A stretch of 58,959 bases of DNA from Desulfobulbaceae bacterium (GTDB lineage: Bacteria; Desulfobacterota; Desulfobulbia; Desulfobulbales; Desulfocapsaceae), in the NCBI GenBank assembly GCA_026988015.1, contig JALSMA010000026.1:1-58959 (forward strand), given 5' to 3'. Made by a program: the position numbers and the translations under genes. Below are positions 6,876 to 16,274 of the stretch, one piece after another. Below the pieces are notes generated by a model, which was not told the DNA's origin, made no database searches, and saw nothing but the letters and a program-made list of their open reading frames with translations. Position 1 is the first letter of the stretch, and each line of letters starts with the position of its first letter.

Positions 6876-9800
6876 ATGAGTAACCAATTCTTCGAACATC
6901 CTATTCTTAACTCACCATACGATTATCCTGCCAGGCATTGGGAGCTTGATGAGCACGGCCAGCCCACCCAGCAGATTGTTGAGCGCCGACGTAAAGCAGA
7001 GTTCATTACTCCAATTCCTAAACCCAGGAAACGGAAAGGCAAGGGGACCCAGCAAAAACTTTTTGCCGATCATACGCTTACCAGCGAAGGCCAGCAGTAT
7101 GATCCAACTCCCATCATTAATAAACTCCGTGAGGAAGTCGATAAGTGGAGGGCTCTTCCCAATCCAGACGACTGGAAAGTTACCCCGGAAACTGCGCGGT
7201 TATTAAAGCATTGGCGGCATCATAAGTTCAGCGGTATCCGGCCATTCTTCTGTCAGGTTGAGGCTATAGAAGTAGCAATCTGGCTTATTGAGGTAGCTCC
7301 TAAGATCGGAAAAAGAGGGAAATTCTTTCTTGAGCATCTTGAGAGTGCCAACAACGACGCCAACCCGGAATTAATGCGCCTGGCTCTCAAGCTTGCCACC
7401 GGTGCAGGTAAAACTACCGTTATGGCCATGCTTATTGCCTGGCAGACCATCAATGCGGTACGCAGACGTTCAAGTAAAAAATTTACCCGTGGTTTTCTTA
7501 TTGTGGCCCCAGGGCTCACTATTCGTGATCGCCTCCGTGTTTTGCAGCCCAATGATCCGAATAGTTATTACGCCAGCCGGGAACTGGTTCCAGGAGATAT
7601 GCTTGCCGACCTGGAGCGAGCCAAGATTATCGTCACCAATTACCATGCCTTCAAGCTCAGAGAGCGGATTAAACTGGCCAAGGGTAATCGATCACTGTTA
7701 CAGGGGCGGGGAGAGGAGCTTGACACAAGGGAAACCGAAGGTCAGATGCTGCAGCGGGTAATGCCTGACCTGATGGGCATGAAGAATATCATGGTCATCA
7801 ATGATGAGGCCCACCACTGCTACCGGGAAAAGCCTGGCGTAGATGATGTTGCAGACTTAAAAGGGGATGATAAAAAAGAAGCCAAGAAAAACAACGAGGC
7901 TGCCAGGCTCTGGATCACGGGCCTTGAAACCCTTGGACGTAAAATTGGTATCCATCGGGTCATTGACTTATCTGCCACTCCTTTTTTCCTCAGCGGTTCA
8001 GGCTATGCCGAAGGGACACTTTTTCCCTGGGCCATGAGTGATTTTGCCCTGATGGATGCCATTGAATGCGGGATTGTCAAGTTGCCCAGGGTGCCAGTGG
8101 CTGAGAATCTGCCGGGTGATGAGATGCCCATGTTCCGCAACCTGTGGGAGCATATCAAAAAAGATATGCCGAAAAAGGGACGGGGTAAGGCAAAGGATCT
8201 CGATCCGCTCAGTTTACCGGTCAGGCTGCAAACGGCCCTTGAAGCCCTTTATGGTCATTATAAAAAGACCTTTGAGTTGTGGCAGGCAGCAGGTGTTAAG
8301 GTTCCACCCTGTTTTATTCTGGTCTGTAACAACACCTCCACTTCAAAACTTATCTATGACTATATCTCAGGCTTTATTCGTCAGAATGAAAATGGCTCCA
8401 GCACAGCAGTCCCCGGACGTTTAGAACTGTTTCGTAATTATGATGAGCATGGAAATCCACTGTCCATGCCCCATACGCTGCTTATTGACAGTGAACAACT
8501 TGAATCCGGTGATGCCCTGGATAAAAACTTCAGAACCATGGCAGCAACGGAGATAGAGCGGTTTCGTTATGAGATGCGGCAACGTGGCGATCATAAGCAG
8601 GCAGAAAATATAACAGACCAGGATTTACTGCGTGAAGTTATGAATACTGTTGGTAAGCCGGACAGCTTGGGCGGTTCCATCCGCTGCGTGGTTTCCGTTT
8701 CCATGCTGACCGAGGGCTGGGACGCCAACACCGTCACCCATGTCCTCGGTGTGCGCGCCTTTGGTACCCAGCTTCTCTGCGAACAGGTTATTGGCCGTGC
8801 CCTGCGTCGTCAGTCCTATGATTTGAATGAAGAGGGTCTGTTTAACGTGGAGTATGCCGATGTGCTGGGTATTCCCTTTGATTTTACGGCTAAACCTGTT
8901 GTTGCACCGCCCCAGCCGCCCAGGGAAACCATCCAGGTCAAGGCTGTAAAACCGGATAGAGATCATCTGGAAATTCGTTTCCCAAGGGTACAGGGATACC
9001 GGGTTGAACTACAGCAGGAACGTCTTACCGCCCAATTTACCGATGATTCAACCCTGGAGCTGACTCCTGATCTGGTCGGTCCATCCATCACCAATAACCA
9101 GGGCATCATAGGCAAAGGCGTGGAACTCAGCCTGAAACACCTGGAGGATATGCGGCGCTCCACCCTGATTTTCCATGTCACGAAAAGATTGCTCTACACC
9201 AAGTGGCGAGATCCCGGTGAAGAGCCCAAAATGCACCTCTTTGGCCAGCTCAAACGCATTACAAAACAATGGCTTGATAAGTACCTGGTTTGCAAGGGTG
9301 CAACCTATCCAGGCCAGCTCATGTACCAGGAACTGGCTGATATGGCCTGCGAGCGCATCACGGCCGCAATCACCTTATCTCAGATAGGGAAAAACCCGAT
9401 CAAGGCTGTGCTTGATCCGTATAATCCTACCGGCAGTACCAGCCATGTAAATTTTAACACCTCGAAAACCAGCCGCTGGGAGACAAGTTCCGAGAAATGC
9501 CATATTAACTGGGTTATCCTGGACAGTGACTGGGAGGCTGAATTCTGCCGGGTTGCCGAAGCCCATCCCAAAGTTATTGCCTACGTTAAAAATCATAACC
9601 TGGGCCTGGAAGTCCCCTATCGGTATGGTTCCGAGACCCGTACTTACATCCCGGATTTTATCGTCCACATAGATGACGGTCATGATGATCCACTGCAGTT
9701 GATTGTGGAGATCAAAGGGTATCGGCGGGAGGATGCCAAGGATAAAAAAATCACCATGGATACCTACTGGATACCCGGTGTCAATAACCTGAAGAAATAT

Positions 9801-9920
9801 GGCCGCTGGGGTTTTGCCGAGTTTACGGAAGTGTACCAGATCGAGGTTGATTTTGAGGCAAAGGTCGAATCTGAATTTAATAAAATGATTGATGCAGCCA
9901 CAGCAGTAAACGTGGAATAA
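6876..9920 (+). CDS. Type III-like restriction endonuclease subunit (helicase-nuclease)
   Basis: 1014 aa. An SF2 helicase core carries Walker A ATGAGKTT (about 174), Walker B NDEAHH (about 309), SATP (about 365) and motif VI QVIGRALRR (about 636). A C-terminal PD-(D/E)xK nuclease follows, with IPDFIV (about 925) and VEIKGY (about 945). This is the architecture of type III Res proteins, close to the BPTD_3080-type restriction family. It translocates on DNA and cleaves unmodified target DNA together with the methyltransferase 9 bases downstream. It is the first gene of a five-gene operon. All key motifs are intact. Confidence 0.88.
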   Translation: MSNQFFEHPILNSPYDYPARHWELDEHGQPTQQIVERRRKAEFITPIPKPRKRKGKGTQQKLFADHTLTSEGQQYDPTPIINKLREEVDKWRALPNPDDWKVTPETARLLKHWRHHKFSGIRPFFCQVEAIEVAIWLIEVAPKIGKRGKFFLEHLESANNDANPELMRLALKLATGAGKTTVMAMLIAWQTINAVRRRSSKKFTRGFLIVAPGLTIRDRLRVLQPNDPNSYYASRELVPGDMLADLERAKIIVTNYHAFKLRERIKLAKGNRSLLQGRGEELDTRETEGQMLQRVMPDLMGMKNIMVINDEAHHCYREKPGVDDVADLKGDDKKEAKKNNEAARLWITGLETLGRKIGIHRVIDLSATPFFLSGSGYAEGTLFPWAMSDFALMDAIECGIVKLPRVPVAENLPGDEMPMFRNLWEHIKKDMPKKGRGKAKDLDPLSLPVRLQTALEALYGHYKKTFELWQAAGVKVPPCFILVCNNTSTSKLIYDYISGFIRQNENGSSTAVPGRLELFRNYDEHGNPLSMPHTLLIDSEQLESGDALDKNFRTMAATEIERFRYEMRQRGDHKQAENITDQDLLREVMNTVGKPDSLGGSIRCVVSVSMLTEGWDANTVTHVLGVRAFGTQLLCEQVIGRALRRQSYDLNEEGLFNVEYADVLGIPFDFTAKPVVAPPQPPRETIQVKAVKPDRDHLEIRFPRVQGYRVELQQERLTAQFTDDSTLELTPDLVGPSITNNQGIIGKGVELSLKHLEDMRRSTLIFHVTKRLLYTKWRDPGEEPKMHLFGQLKRITKQWLDKYLVCKGATYPGQLMYQELADMACERITAAITLSQIGKNPIKAVLDPYNPTGSTSHVNFNTSKTSRWETSSEKCHINWVILDSDWEAEFCRVAEAHPKVIAYVKNHNLGLEVPYRYGSETRTYIPDFIVHIDDGHDDPLQLIVEIKGYRREDAKDKKITMDTYWIPGVNNLKKYGRWGFAEFTEVYQIEVDFEAKVESEFNKMIDAATAVNVE

Positions 9921-9929
9921 GGAAAGGGT

Positions 9930-12716
9930 ATGGCAAAACGGAAACCAAAGACAAAAAAGGTTGTTGAGACCATCATTCACGATGAGGCCAGCCGGAAGAA
10001 TATTCCCACTGCTGAATATCAGTCGGTGATGCGGGATGATGAAAAAGACCCGATCCAGGTGGCCTATGAGCGGCGCAACCGTGATCTTGACCCGCAGTTG
10101 GTGTGGCGGGGGAAGGATGAACAGGACTGGTCGGATCTGGTGGTGCAGGCCCCGCCTCTTTATATTCAGGAGAAGGTGCATCCCAAGATTCTGATTGATG
10201 ATCTGCGCAATCAGACGGAAAATCGTGAAGGTGAAGGCCAGCCACGGCAGATGGATCTCTTTGGTGATTTTAATGGTCTGCCGGATGATACGGCCAAGAC
10301 TGAATTTTACCAGCATGATGCCAACTGGACAAACCGGATGATTCTCGGTGATTCGTTGCAGGTTATGGCCTCTCTGGCCGAGCGGGAGGGGTTGCGGGGC
10401 AAGGTGCAGTGTATTTATCTTGATCCGCCCTATGGGATTAAATTTAACTCCAATTTTCAATGGTCAACTACCAGCCGGGATGTCAAGGACGGTAATAAAA
10501 AGCACATCACCCGCGAGCCGGAGCAGGTTAAGGCCTTTCGGGATACCTGGCGGGACGGGATTCATTCGTATTTGACCTATCTGCGGGATCGGTTGACGGT
10601 TTGCCGGGATTTATTGACGGAGAGCGGGTCTATTTTTGTCCAGATTGGGGATGAGAATGTGCATCGGGTTCGGTGTTTGATGGATGAGGTTTTTGGGGAG
10701 GAGAATTTTCATTCCTTGATTTCATTTAAGAAAACATTACCGCTTGGATCGTCTGGATTAGCCGGTATCTGTGATTATATTTTTTGGTATTCTAAAAACT
10801 TAGAAACTATGAAATATCGTGAATTACGGATACCTAAAAATTTAGGGGCAGGGACAGGGTATACATGGGTGCGTGATGATCTGTTTGTAGAAAGAAAAAT
10901 GACTACAACGGAACGAAATAATCCGCAAACACTTGACAAATCAAAAAGACCATTTTTTGCCGCAACATTAGCATCGTCTGGTTATACACCCACATGTATG
11001 TATGATTTTCATATGGATGGGAGACTTTTTAAGTGCGGCAAGAAAAGTTGGAGAACCCATAAAGATGGTATGAGTAGATTGATAAAAGCATTTCGTCTTG
11101 TTGCTCCGGGGAAATTGCCGTGTTTTAAAACATTTCATGATGACTATCCTGTTCAACCATTACATAACTTATGGGATGATACTCATGGGGCCTCGGATTT
11201 AGTGTATGTTGTGCAAACATCTAATAAGGTTATCCAGCGTTGCATTCTTATGACTACCGACCCCGGTGATTTAGTTTTGGACCCGACATGTGGATCTGGC
11301 ACAACAGCCTATATTGCTGAACAATGGGGGAGGCGTTGGATAACTATTGATACTTCACGAGTGGCACTTGCTTTAGCGCGATCTCGGATTATTGGTGCCC
11401 GCTATCCTTATTATTTGTTATCTGATAGCAAAGAAGGTCAACAGAAAAAAGCAGAAATCAGTCAAGAAATACCTTCCGAAAAGCCTACTTTTAATAATAT
11501 TAGACAAGGGTTCGTTAATTATCGTATCCCGCATATTACTTTGAAGGACATTGCCAATAACACCGAAATTGACGTAATCTGGGATAAATTCCAGCAAACC
11601 CTGGAACCCCTGCGAAAGCAACTCAACCAAGAATTGCAAAAAAAAAGGCAGGAATGGGAAATCCCCCGAGAAGTCGGAGAAGACTGGTCAAGTACGGCAA
11701 AGCAACTCCATAAAAAATGGTGGCAAAACCGCATAGCCCGGCAAAAAGAAATAGACGCTTCCATTGCTGCCAAGGCCGACTTTGAATACCTCTACGACAA
11801 ACCATACCAGGACAAGAAAAAGGTCAGAGTCGCTGGCCCGTTCACCGTGGAGTCCCTCTCACCCCACCGGGTATTGGCAGTGGATGAAAACGATGAACTG
11901 ATCGATCCCCTGGCAACCAACCAGCAGGACAACGATCAACAGGGCTTTGTCCAGATGATCCTGGATAACCTGAAAACCGCCGGTGTCCAGCAGGCCCATA
12001 AGGAAGATAAAATAAATTTCAGCTCCCTCTCCCCCTGGCCGGGTAAATATATCTGCGCTGAGGGACGCTATCTTGAAGGCGAACAAGAAACAGGCACGGA
12101 AAAACGGGCTGCCATCTTTATCGGCCCGGAATTCGGCACCGTCTCCCGCCCCGACCTGGTGGCTGCTGCCCGTGAAGCAGGGGATGCCGGTTTTGATACC
12201 CTTATTGCCTGTGCCTTTAACTACGATGCCCATTCCTCGGAATTTGATAAATTAGGCCGCATCCCGGTACTGAAAGCCCGCATGAATGCCGACCTGCACA
12301 TGGCCGATGACCTGAAGAACACCGGCAAGGGTAATCTCTTTGTCATTTTCGGCGAGCCGGATATTGACATTCTGGAGGTGGAAGAAGATAAGATTCAAGT
12401 CAAGATCAATGGTGTTGATGTCTTCCACCCCAACACCGGCGAAGTCCGCAGCGATAATGCCGATGGTATTGCCTGCTGGTTTATCGACACTGATTACAAC
12501 GAAGAATCCTTTTTTGTCCGCCATGCCTATTTCCTCGGGGCCAATGATCCCTACAAGGCCTTAAAAACAACCCTCAAGGCAGAAATCGACAAAGATGCCT
12601 GGGATACCCTGCACTCTGACATCTCCCGCCCCTTCAACAAACCGGAATCAGGTCGTATCGCTGTCAAGGTCATCAATCATCTTGGCGATGAGGTGATGAA
12701 GGTGTACCAGATATAG
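9930..12716 (+). CDS. Site-specific DNA methyltransferase (type III Mod-like)
   Basis: 928 aa with motif IV LDPPYG (about 163) before motif I LDPTCGSGTT (about 450), the order of beta-class N6-adenine or N4-cytosine methyltransferases. The region between them is the likely target-recognition domain. About 450 further C-terminal residues include acidic and helical parts, long for a Mod subunit. SD GGAAAGG precedes the ATG. It should modify the host site and specify the target for the preceding nuclease. Bases about 10730-11520 are visibly more AT-rich than both flanks, suggesting exchange of the recognition domain. Confidence 0.88.
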   Translation: MAKRKPKTKKVVETIIHDEASRKNIPTAEYQSVMRDDEKDPIQVAYERRNRDLDPQLVWRGKDEQDWSDLVVQAPPLYIQEKVHPKILIDDLRNQTENREGEGQPRQMDLFGDFNGLPDDTAKTEFYQHDANWTNRMILGDSLQVMASLAEREGLRGKVQCIYLDPPYGIKFNSNFQWSTTSRDVKDGNKKHITREPEQVKAFRDTWRDGIHSYLTYLRDRLTVCRDLLTESGSIFVQIGDENVHRVRCLMDEVFGEENFHSLISFKKTLPLGSSGLAGICDYIFWYSKNLETMKYRELRIPKNLGAGTGYTWVRDDLFVERKMTTTERNNPQTLDKSKRPFFAATLASSGYTPTCMYDFHMDGRLFKCGKKSWRTHKDGMSRLIKAFRLVAPGKLPCFKTFHDDYPVQPLHNLWDDTHGASDLVYVVQTSNKVIQRCILMTTDPGDLVLDPTCGSGTTAYIAEQWGRRWITIDTSRVALALARSRIIGARYPYYLLSDSKEGQQKKAEISQEIPSEKPTFNNIRQGFVNYRIPHITLKDIANNTEIDVIWDKFQQTLEPLRKQLNQELQKKRQEWEIPREVGEDWSSTAKQLHKKWWQNRIARQKEIDASIAAKADFEYLYDKPYQDKKKVRVAGPFTVESLSPHRVLAVDENDELIDPLATNQQDNDQQGFVQMILDNLKTAGVQQAHKEDKINFSSLSPWPGKYICAEGRYLEGEQETGTEKRAAIFIGPEFGTVSRPDLVAAAREAGDAGFDTLIACAFNYDAHSSEFDKLGRIPVLKARMNADLHMADDLKNTGKGNLFVIFGEPDIDILEVEEDKIQVKINGVDVFHPNTGEVRSDNADGIACWFIDTDYNEESFFVRHAYFLGANDPYKALKTTLKAEIDKDAWDTLHSDISRPFNKPESGRIAVKVINHLGDEVMKVYQI

Positions 12717-12774
12717 GGTAGAATGATTATGGTTTCCAATAGGACGAAACGTTTACTCTTTATGGAGGGTTGCC

Positions 12775-13764
12775 ATGGCCAGGGCTGACCAGTTAAAAGC
12801 ATTACTTAAATCGCATAGCGAAGGTGACGATCAGCATTTTTATTCGGTCGCCATGCAGGTTGCAGCCCATGAGGCAAAATTGGGGCATGGCAAGCTGGCT
12901 GAAGAGTTGCGGGCATTGATCGACAAGGCGAAGAAAAAGAGGGGTGTCGGACAACCGATTCCCATTGGCCGTCCTCGTGGTGGTCTTGCGGATCTGTTAA
13001 CGGTTTCTTATCCAAAATCCCGCCTTGGGGACATGATCCTTGAGGAAAATCTTGCCGGTCAGATCAAGCGGGTCATACGTGAACAACGTCATTCTGCTGA
13101 AATTCTGGCCCATGGTCTTTCGCCAAGGCGAAAATTATTGCTGGTAGGCCCCCCTGGTACCGGCAAAACCATGTCAGCGGCTGTGCTTGCTGGTGAACTT
13201 GGTTTTCCGTTATGTCAGGTTCGGCTGGATGGCCTTATTACCAAGTACATGGGGGAGACAGCAGCAAAACTAAGACAAATTTTCGAGGCTACGGATCATA
13301 CCCGTGGTGTGTATTTCTTTGATGAATTTGATGCCATTGGCTCACAACGTGGGATGGCCAATGATGTTGGAGAAATTCGGCGGGTTTTAAACAGCTTTTT
13401 GCTTATGATTGAGCAGGATACCTCTCGTAGCCTGATTATTGCCGCAACGAATCATCCGGATATCCTGGATCATGCGTTGTTTCGTCGATTTGATGATGTG
13501 CTCCACTATACACTGCCTGGCAAAGAACAATCAGTATCCCTTCTTAAAGCTCGCCTGGCCCGTTCAAGTGCAAAAAATGTTTCCTGGGATCGACTGGCTG
13601 ATATTGCTGCTGGACTCAGTTATGCAGAGGTGAGCCGTGCCAGTGAAGACTCCTTGAAAAATAGCCTGATCAATAAAACAAAAAATATTTCTGAGGCTGA
13701 AATTTCTGAGATGCTGGCTGAACGAAAAAATATTACCGACAGATTGCAGCGTCAGCATAGATAA
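12775..13764 (+). CDS. ietA: AAA ATPase, IetA-like
   Basis: 329 aa. A helical N-terminus is followed by an AAA core: GPPGTGKT (about 125-132), Walker B FFDEFDAIG (about 180) and LFRRFDD (about 235) with the arginine finger. SD GGAGGG precedes the ATG; the stop overlaps the next start (TAATG). Pairing of an AAA ATPase with a subtilase matches the IetA-IetS type pair, known from plasmid stability and tested as phage defence. It probably unfolds or gates substrate for the protease or activates it. The family match is from architecture and gene order, so the symbol is tentative. Confidence 0.75.
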   Translation: MARADQLKALLKSHSEGDDQHFYSVAMQVAAHEAKLGHGKLAEELRALIDKAKKKRGVGQPIPIGRPRGGLADLLTVSYPKSRLGDMILEENLAGQIKRVIREQRHSAEILAHGLSPRRKLLLVGPPGTGKTMSAAVLAGELGFPLCQVRLDGLITKYMGETAAKLRQIFEATDHTRGVYFFDEFDAIGSQRGMANDVGEIRRVLNSFLLMIEQDTSRSLIIAATNHPDILDHALFRRFDDVLHYTLPGKEQSVSLLKARLARSSAKNVSWDRLADIAAGLSYAEVSRASEDSLKNSLINKTKNISEAEISEMLAERKNITDRLQRQHR

Positions 13765-16274
13765 TGGTTCAAAACGATAAAAATAAAAAAAGTCATTTTC
13801 TGTTGAGAGGTCTGGCTGAAGCTGAGCCTTTCAGGCCGCCGAAAAGGAAAATTGAACCAGTACCAGTTCCGGAACGAAGTCGTCAGGCCCACGGAACCAG
13901 GTTGCTTGGTCAAATAGAGGGCATAAAATCAGTAATGGCAGTTGCCTGTGAAGCCCAGAAGGCAATAGGACTTGAGGAGGGACTTGGGTTAAGACTTGAA
14001 TTTGAATCTTTTTCCGATATTGATTTGGCCTTTGAAAGCCTTCCCCGCGAACGATCTGGAATTGAGCTGCTTAATATACGGATACAGGGGGGAATTACTT
14101 TTGCGACTGTCTTTGTGCCGGATGGCAAGCTGGTTCATTTTGAGCAGTTAATAGGGGACTATTTAGCCGAAAAGCGAGACAAAAATGGTGATTTACGTGA
14201 CAATAGAAAACTTCTTAACACGATAAAAGAGATAAGAATAGCAAGTCTCCGTGAACTCTGGACTGATGATCCCGAAGTGTTCCCGGAACAAGATGATGAA
14301 ATGTTTTGGTGGGAGGTCTGGTTGCCGGTACGAAAAGATCGCCTTGGCACAGTGGATACCTTCCGCTGGCTGGCTGAAGCTCAAGAGATCAGGGTGTCTG
14401 AATCGATCCTGGAGTTCCCCGAACGAACCGTGTTGCTTGTTTATGCTTCCAAGGAGAAAATGCAGCAATCCATGATGACGATCAACTCGATTGCTGAACT
14501 CCGGCGTGCTAAAGAAACTGCAGACTTTTTTGATTCATTACCTCCGGCAGATCAGCCTGCCTGGGTTGAAGAATTATTGAGCCGAAGCCAGTTCCCGAAA
14601 GAGAATGACACCGTGCCCCATATCTGTTTGCTTGATACAGGTGTGAATAACGGGCATCCTCTGATTCAGCCAGTTTTGGCAGATACCGATCTACATACTG
14701 TGGAACCCGCCTGGGGGCTGGATGATAATGATGGTCATGGGACATCCATGGCAGGTCTTGCCTTATTTGGTGATGTAACAACTGTTCTGGAGTCCTCTGC
14801 TCCGCTTACCATTGACCATCGTCTTGAATCTGTAAAGTTGTTACAGAAGGATGGGAGCAATCATGGCGATGCTCAGCATCATGGGTATTTAACAACGGAG
14901 GCAGTGCTACGACCAGAAATTACTGATCCAAATCGTTCTCGATTATTTGGTATGGCCATAACGGCAAAGGATAATCGTGATCGTGGCCGACCTTCTGCCT
15001 GGTCAGCTGCTGTTGATCGATTAGCTGTAGATGCGGAAGGAGAAAATGGTACCCCTCGGTTGATAGTGCTTTCAGCAGGTAATATTAACGACCCGAATGC
15101 ATGGAGTGGGTATCCTGCTTCCAATACGACGGATGGTATTCATGATCCTGGACAGGCATGGAATAGCCTGACTGTGGGTGGGTGTACAAACCTGACTGAT
15201 ATTACCGAATCAGATGCTGAAAATTATGAACCTGTTGCTGCCGAAGGTGGTTTAAGTCCATTCAGCACGACATCTTCAACCTGGCAAAGCCACTGGCCCT
15301 TGAAACCGGATGTAGTTTTTGAAAGTGGAAATGTTGCCAAAGATGGCATCGGGGCTGTCTGGATGCCCAGTTTGAGCCTTCTGAGCTGTCACCATAATCA
15401 TCATGAACGATTATTTTCCACAATGAATGCAACCAGTGCTGCAACAGCTCTTGGCTGTCGTATGGCAGCACAGTTGATGGTTAAGTATCCTGAGCTATGG
15501 CCAGAGTCCATTCGTGCTCTGATTGTTCATTCTGCAGAGTGGACAGATACTATGCGGCAAATGTTTCTTCCTGCTTCCGGCCAGGCGAATAAAGGTGACT
15601 ATTTAAACCTGGTACGCCACTGTGGCTTTGGTGTGCCAGATATAGAACGCGCCTTGTGGAGTATGTCTAACTCTCTGACCATGGTTGTTGAGGCAGATCT
15701 CTATCCATTTAAGAAGGAAAGAGGAAAACAGCCTGCCTTGCGGGATATGAATTTACATCGTCTCCCGTGGCCTCTGCAGGAACTCGAAAATCTTGGAGAT
15801 ACAGAGGTGGAAATGAGGGTTACCCTGTCCTATTTCATTGAACCTAATCCCTCAAATCGAGGCTTTCGATCTCGCTACCGGTATGAATCCCATGGCCTGC
15901 GTTTTGATGTAAAAAGAGCCTATGAATCTGAAGCAGACTTTAGAACCCGCATTAACTCTCTGGCTATCAGTGCAGAAGAAGGAAGCAGTAGTACTGGTGA
16001 TGATCAAAATTGGCTGATCGGCACGAAAAATCGGCACAAAGGTTCACTGCACTCTGATATCTGGAGAGGATCAGCTGCAGATTTGGCCAGTCGTGGTGTT
16101 CTGGCGGTGTTTCCTAATCTTGGTTGGTGGAAGACAAGGGCTGCCCTTGAGCGATACAATAAAAAGGCACGCTATGCCTTGATTATATCTATTCGAGCAC
16201 CGGAGGTCGATGTTGACTTATATACTGCTGTGGAAAGTCAAATTAGAACCTCTGTTCAAATTGAGGCTGAGTGA
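13764..16274 (+). CDS. ietS: S8 subtilisin-like protease, IetS-like
   Basis: 836 aa with no signal peptide, so cytoplasmic. The catalytic triad is visible: Asp in CLLDTGV (about 290), His in DDGHGTSMAG-like DNDGHGTSMAG (about 324) and Ser in NATSAAT (about 558; the usual GTS is ATS). About 280 residues precede the protease core and 280 follow, possibly for sensing or ATPase contact. Start and stop overlap both neighbours (TAATG and TGATG), indicating translational coupling with the ATPase and the helicase. By analogy to IetAS it may be a toxic or abortive-defence protease; the substrate is unknown. Confidence 0.8.
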   Translation: MVQNDKNKKSHFLLRGLAEAEPFRPPKRKIEPVPVPERSRQAHGTRLLGQIEGIKSVMAVACEAQKAIGLEEGLGLRLEFESFSDIDLAFESLPRERSGIELLNIRIQGGITFATVFVPDGKLVHFEQLIGDYLAEKRDKNGDLRDNRKLLNTIKEIRIASLRELWTDDPEVFPEQDDEMFWWEVWLPVRKDRLGTVDTFRWLAEAQEIRVSESILEFPERTVLLVYASKEKMQQSMMTINSIAELRRAKETADFFDSLPPADQPAWVEELLSRSQFPKENDTVPHICLLDTGVNNGHPLIQPVLADTDLHTVEPAWGLDDNDGHGTSMAGLALFGDVTTVLESSAPLTIDHRLESVKLLQKDGSNHGDAQHHGYLTTEAVLRPEITDPNRSRLFGMAITAKDNRDRGRPSAWSAAVDRLAVDAEGENGTPRLIVLSAGNINDPNAWSGYPASNTTDGIHDPGQAWNSLTVGGCTNLTDITESDAENYEPVAAEGGLSPFSTTSSTWQSHWPLKPDVVFESGNVAKDGIGAVWMPSLSLLSCHHNHHERLFSTMNATSAATALGCRMAAQLMVKYPELWPESIRALIVHSAEWTDTMRQMFLPASGQANKGDYLNLVRHCGFGVPDIERALWSMSNSLTMVVEADLYPFKKERGKQPALRDMNLHRLPWPLQELENLGDTEVEMRVTLSYFIEPNPSNRGFRSRYRYESHGLRFDVKRAYESEADFRTRINSLAISAEEGSSSTGDDQNWLIGTKNRHKGSLHSDIWRGSAADLASRGVLAVFPNLGWWKTRAALERYNKKARYALIISIRAPEVDVDLYTAVESQIRTSVQIEAE

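Noticed and set aside
9375-10460. Minus-strand frame of 361 codons across the restriction and methyltransferase genes
   Set aside because: It is antisense to two clear enzyme genes and spans their junction; composition is that of a shadow frame.
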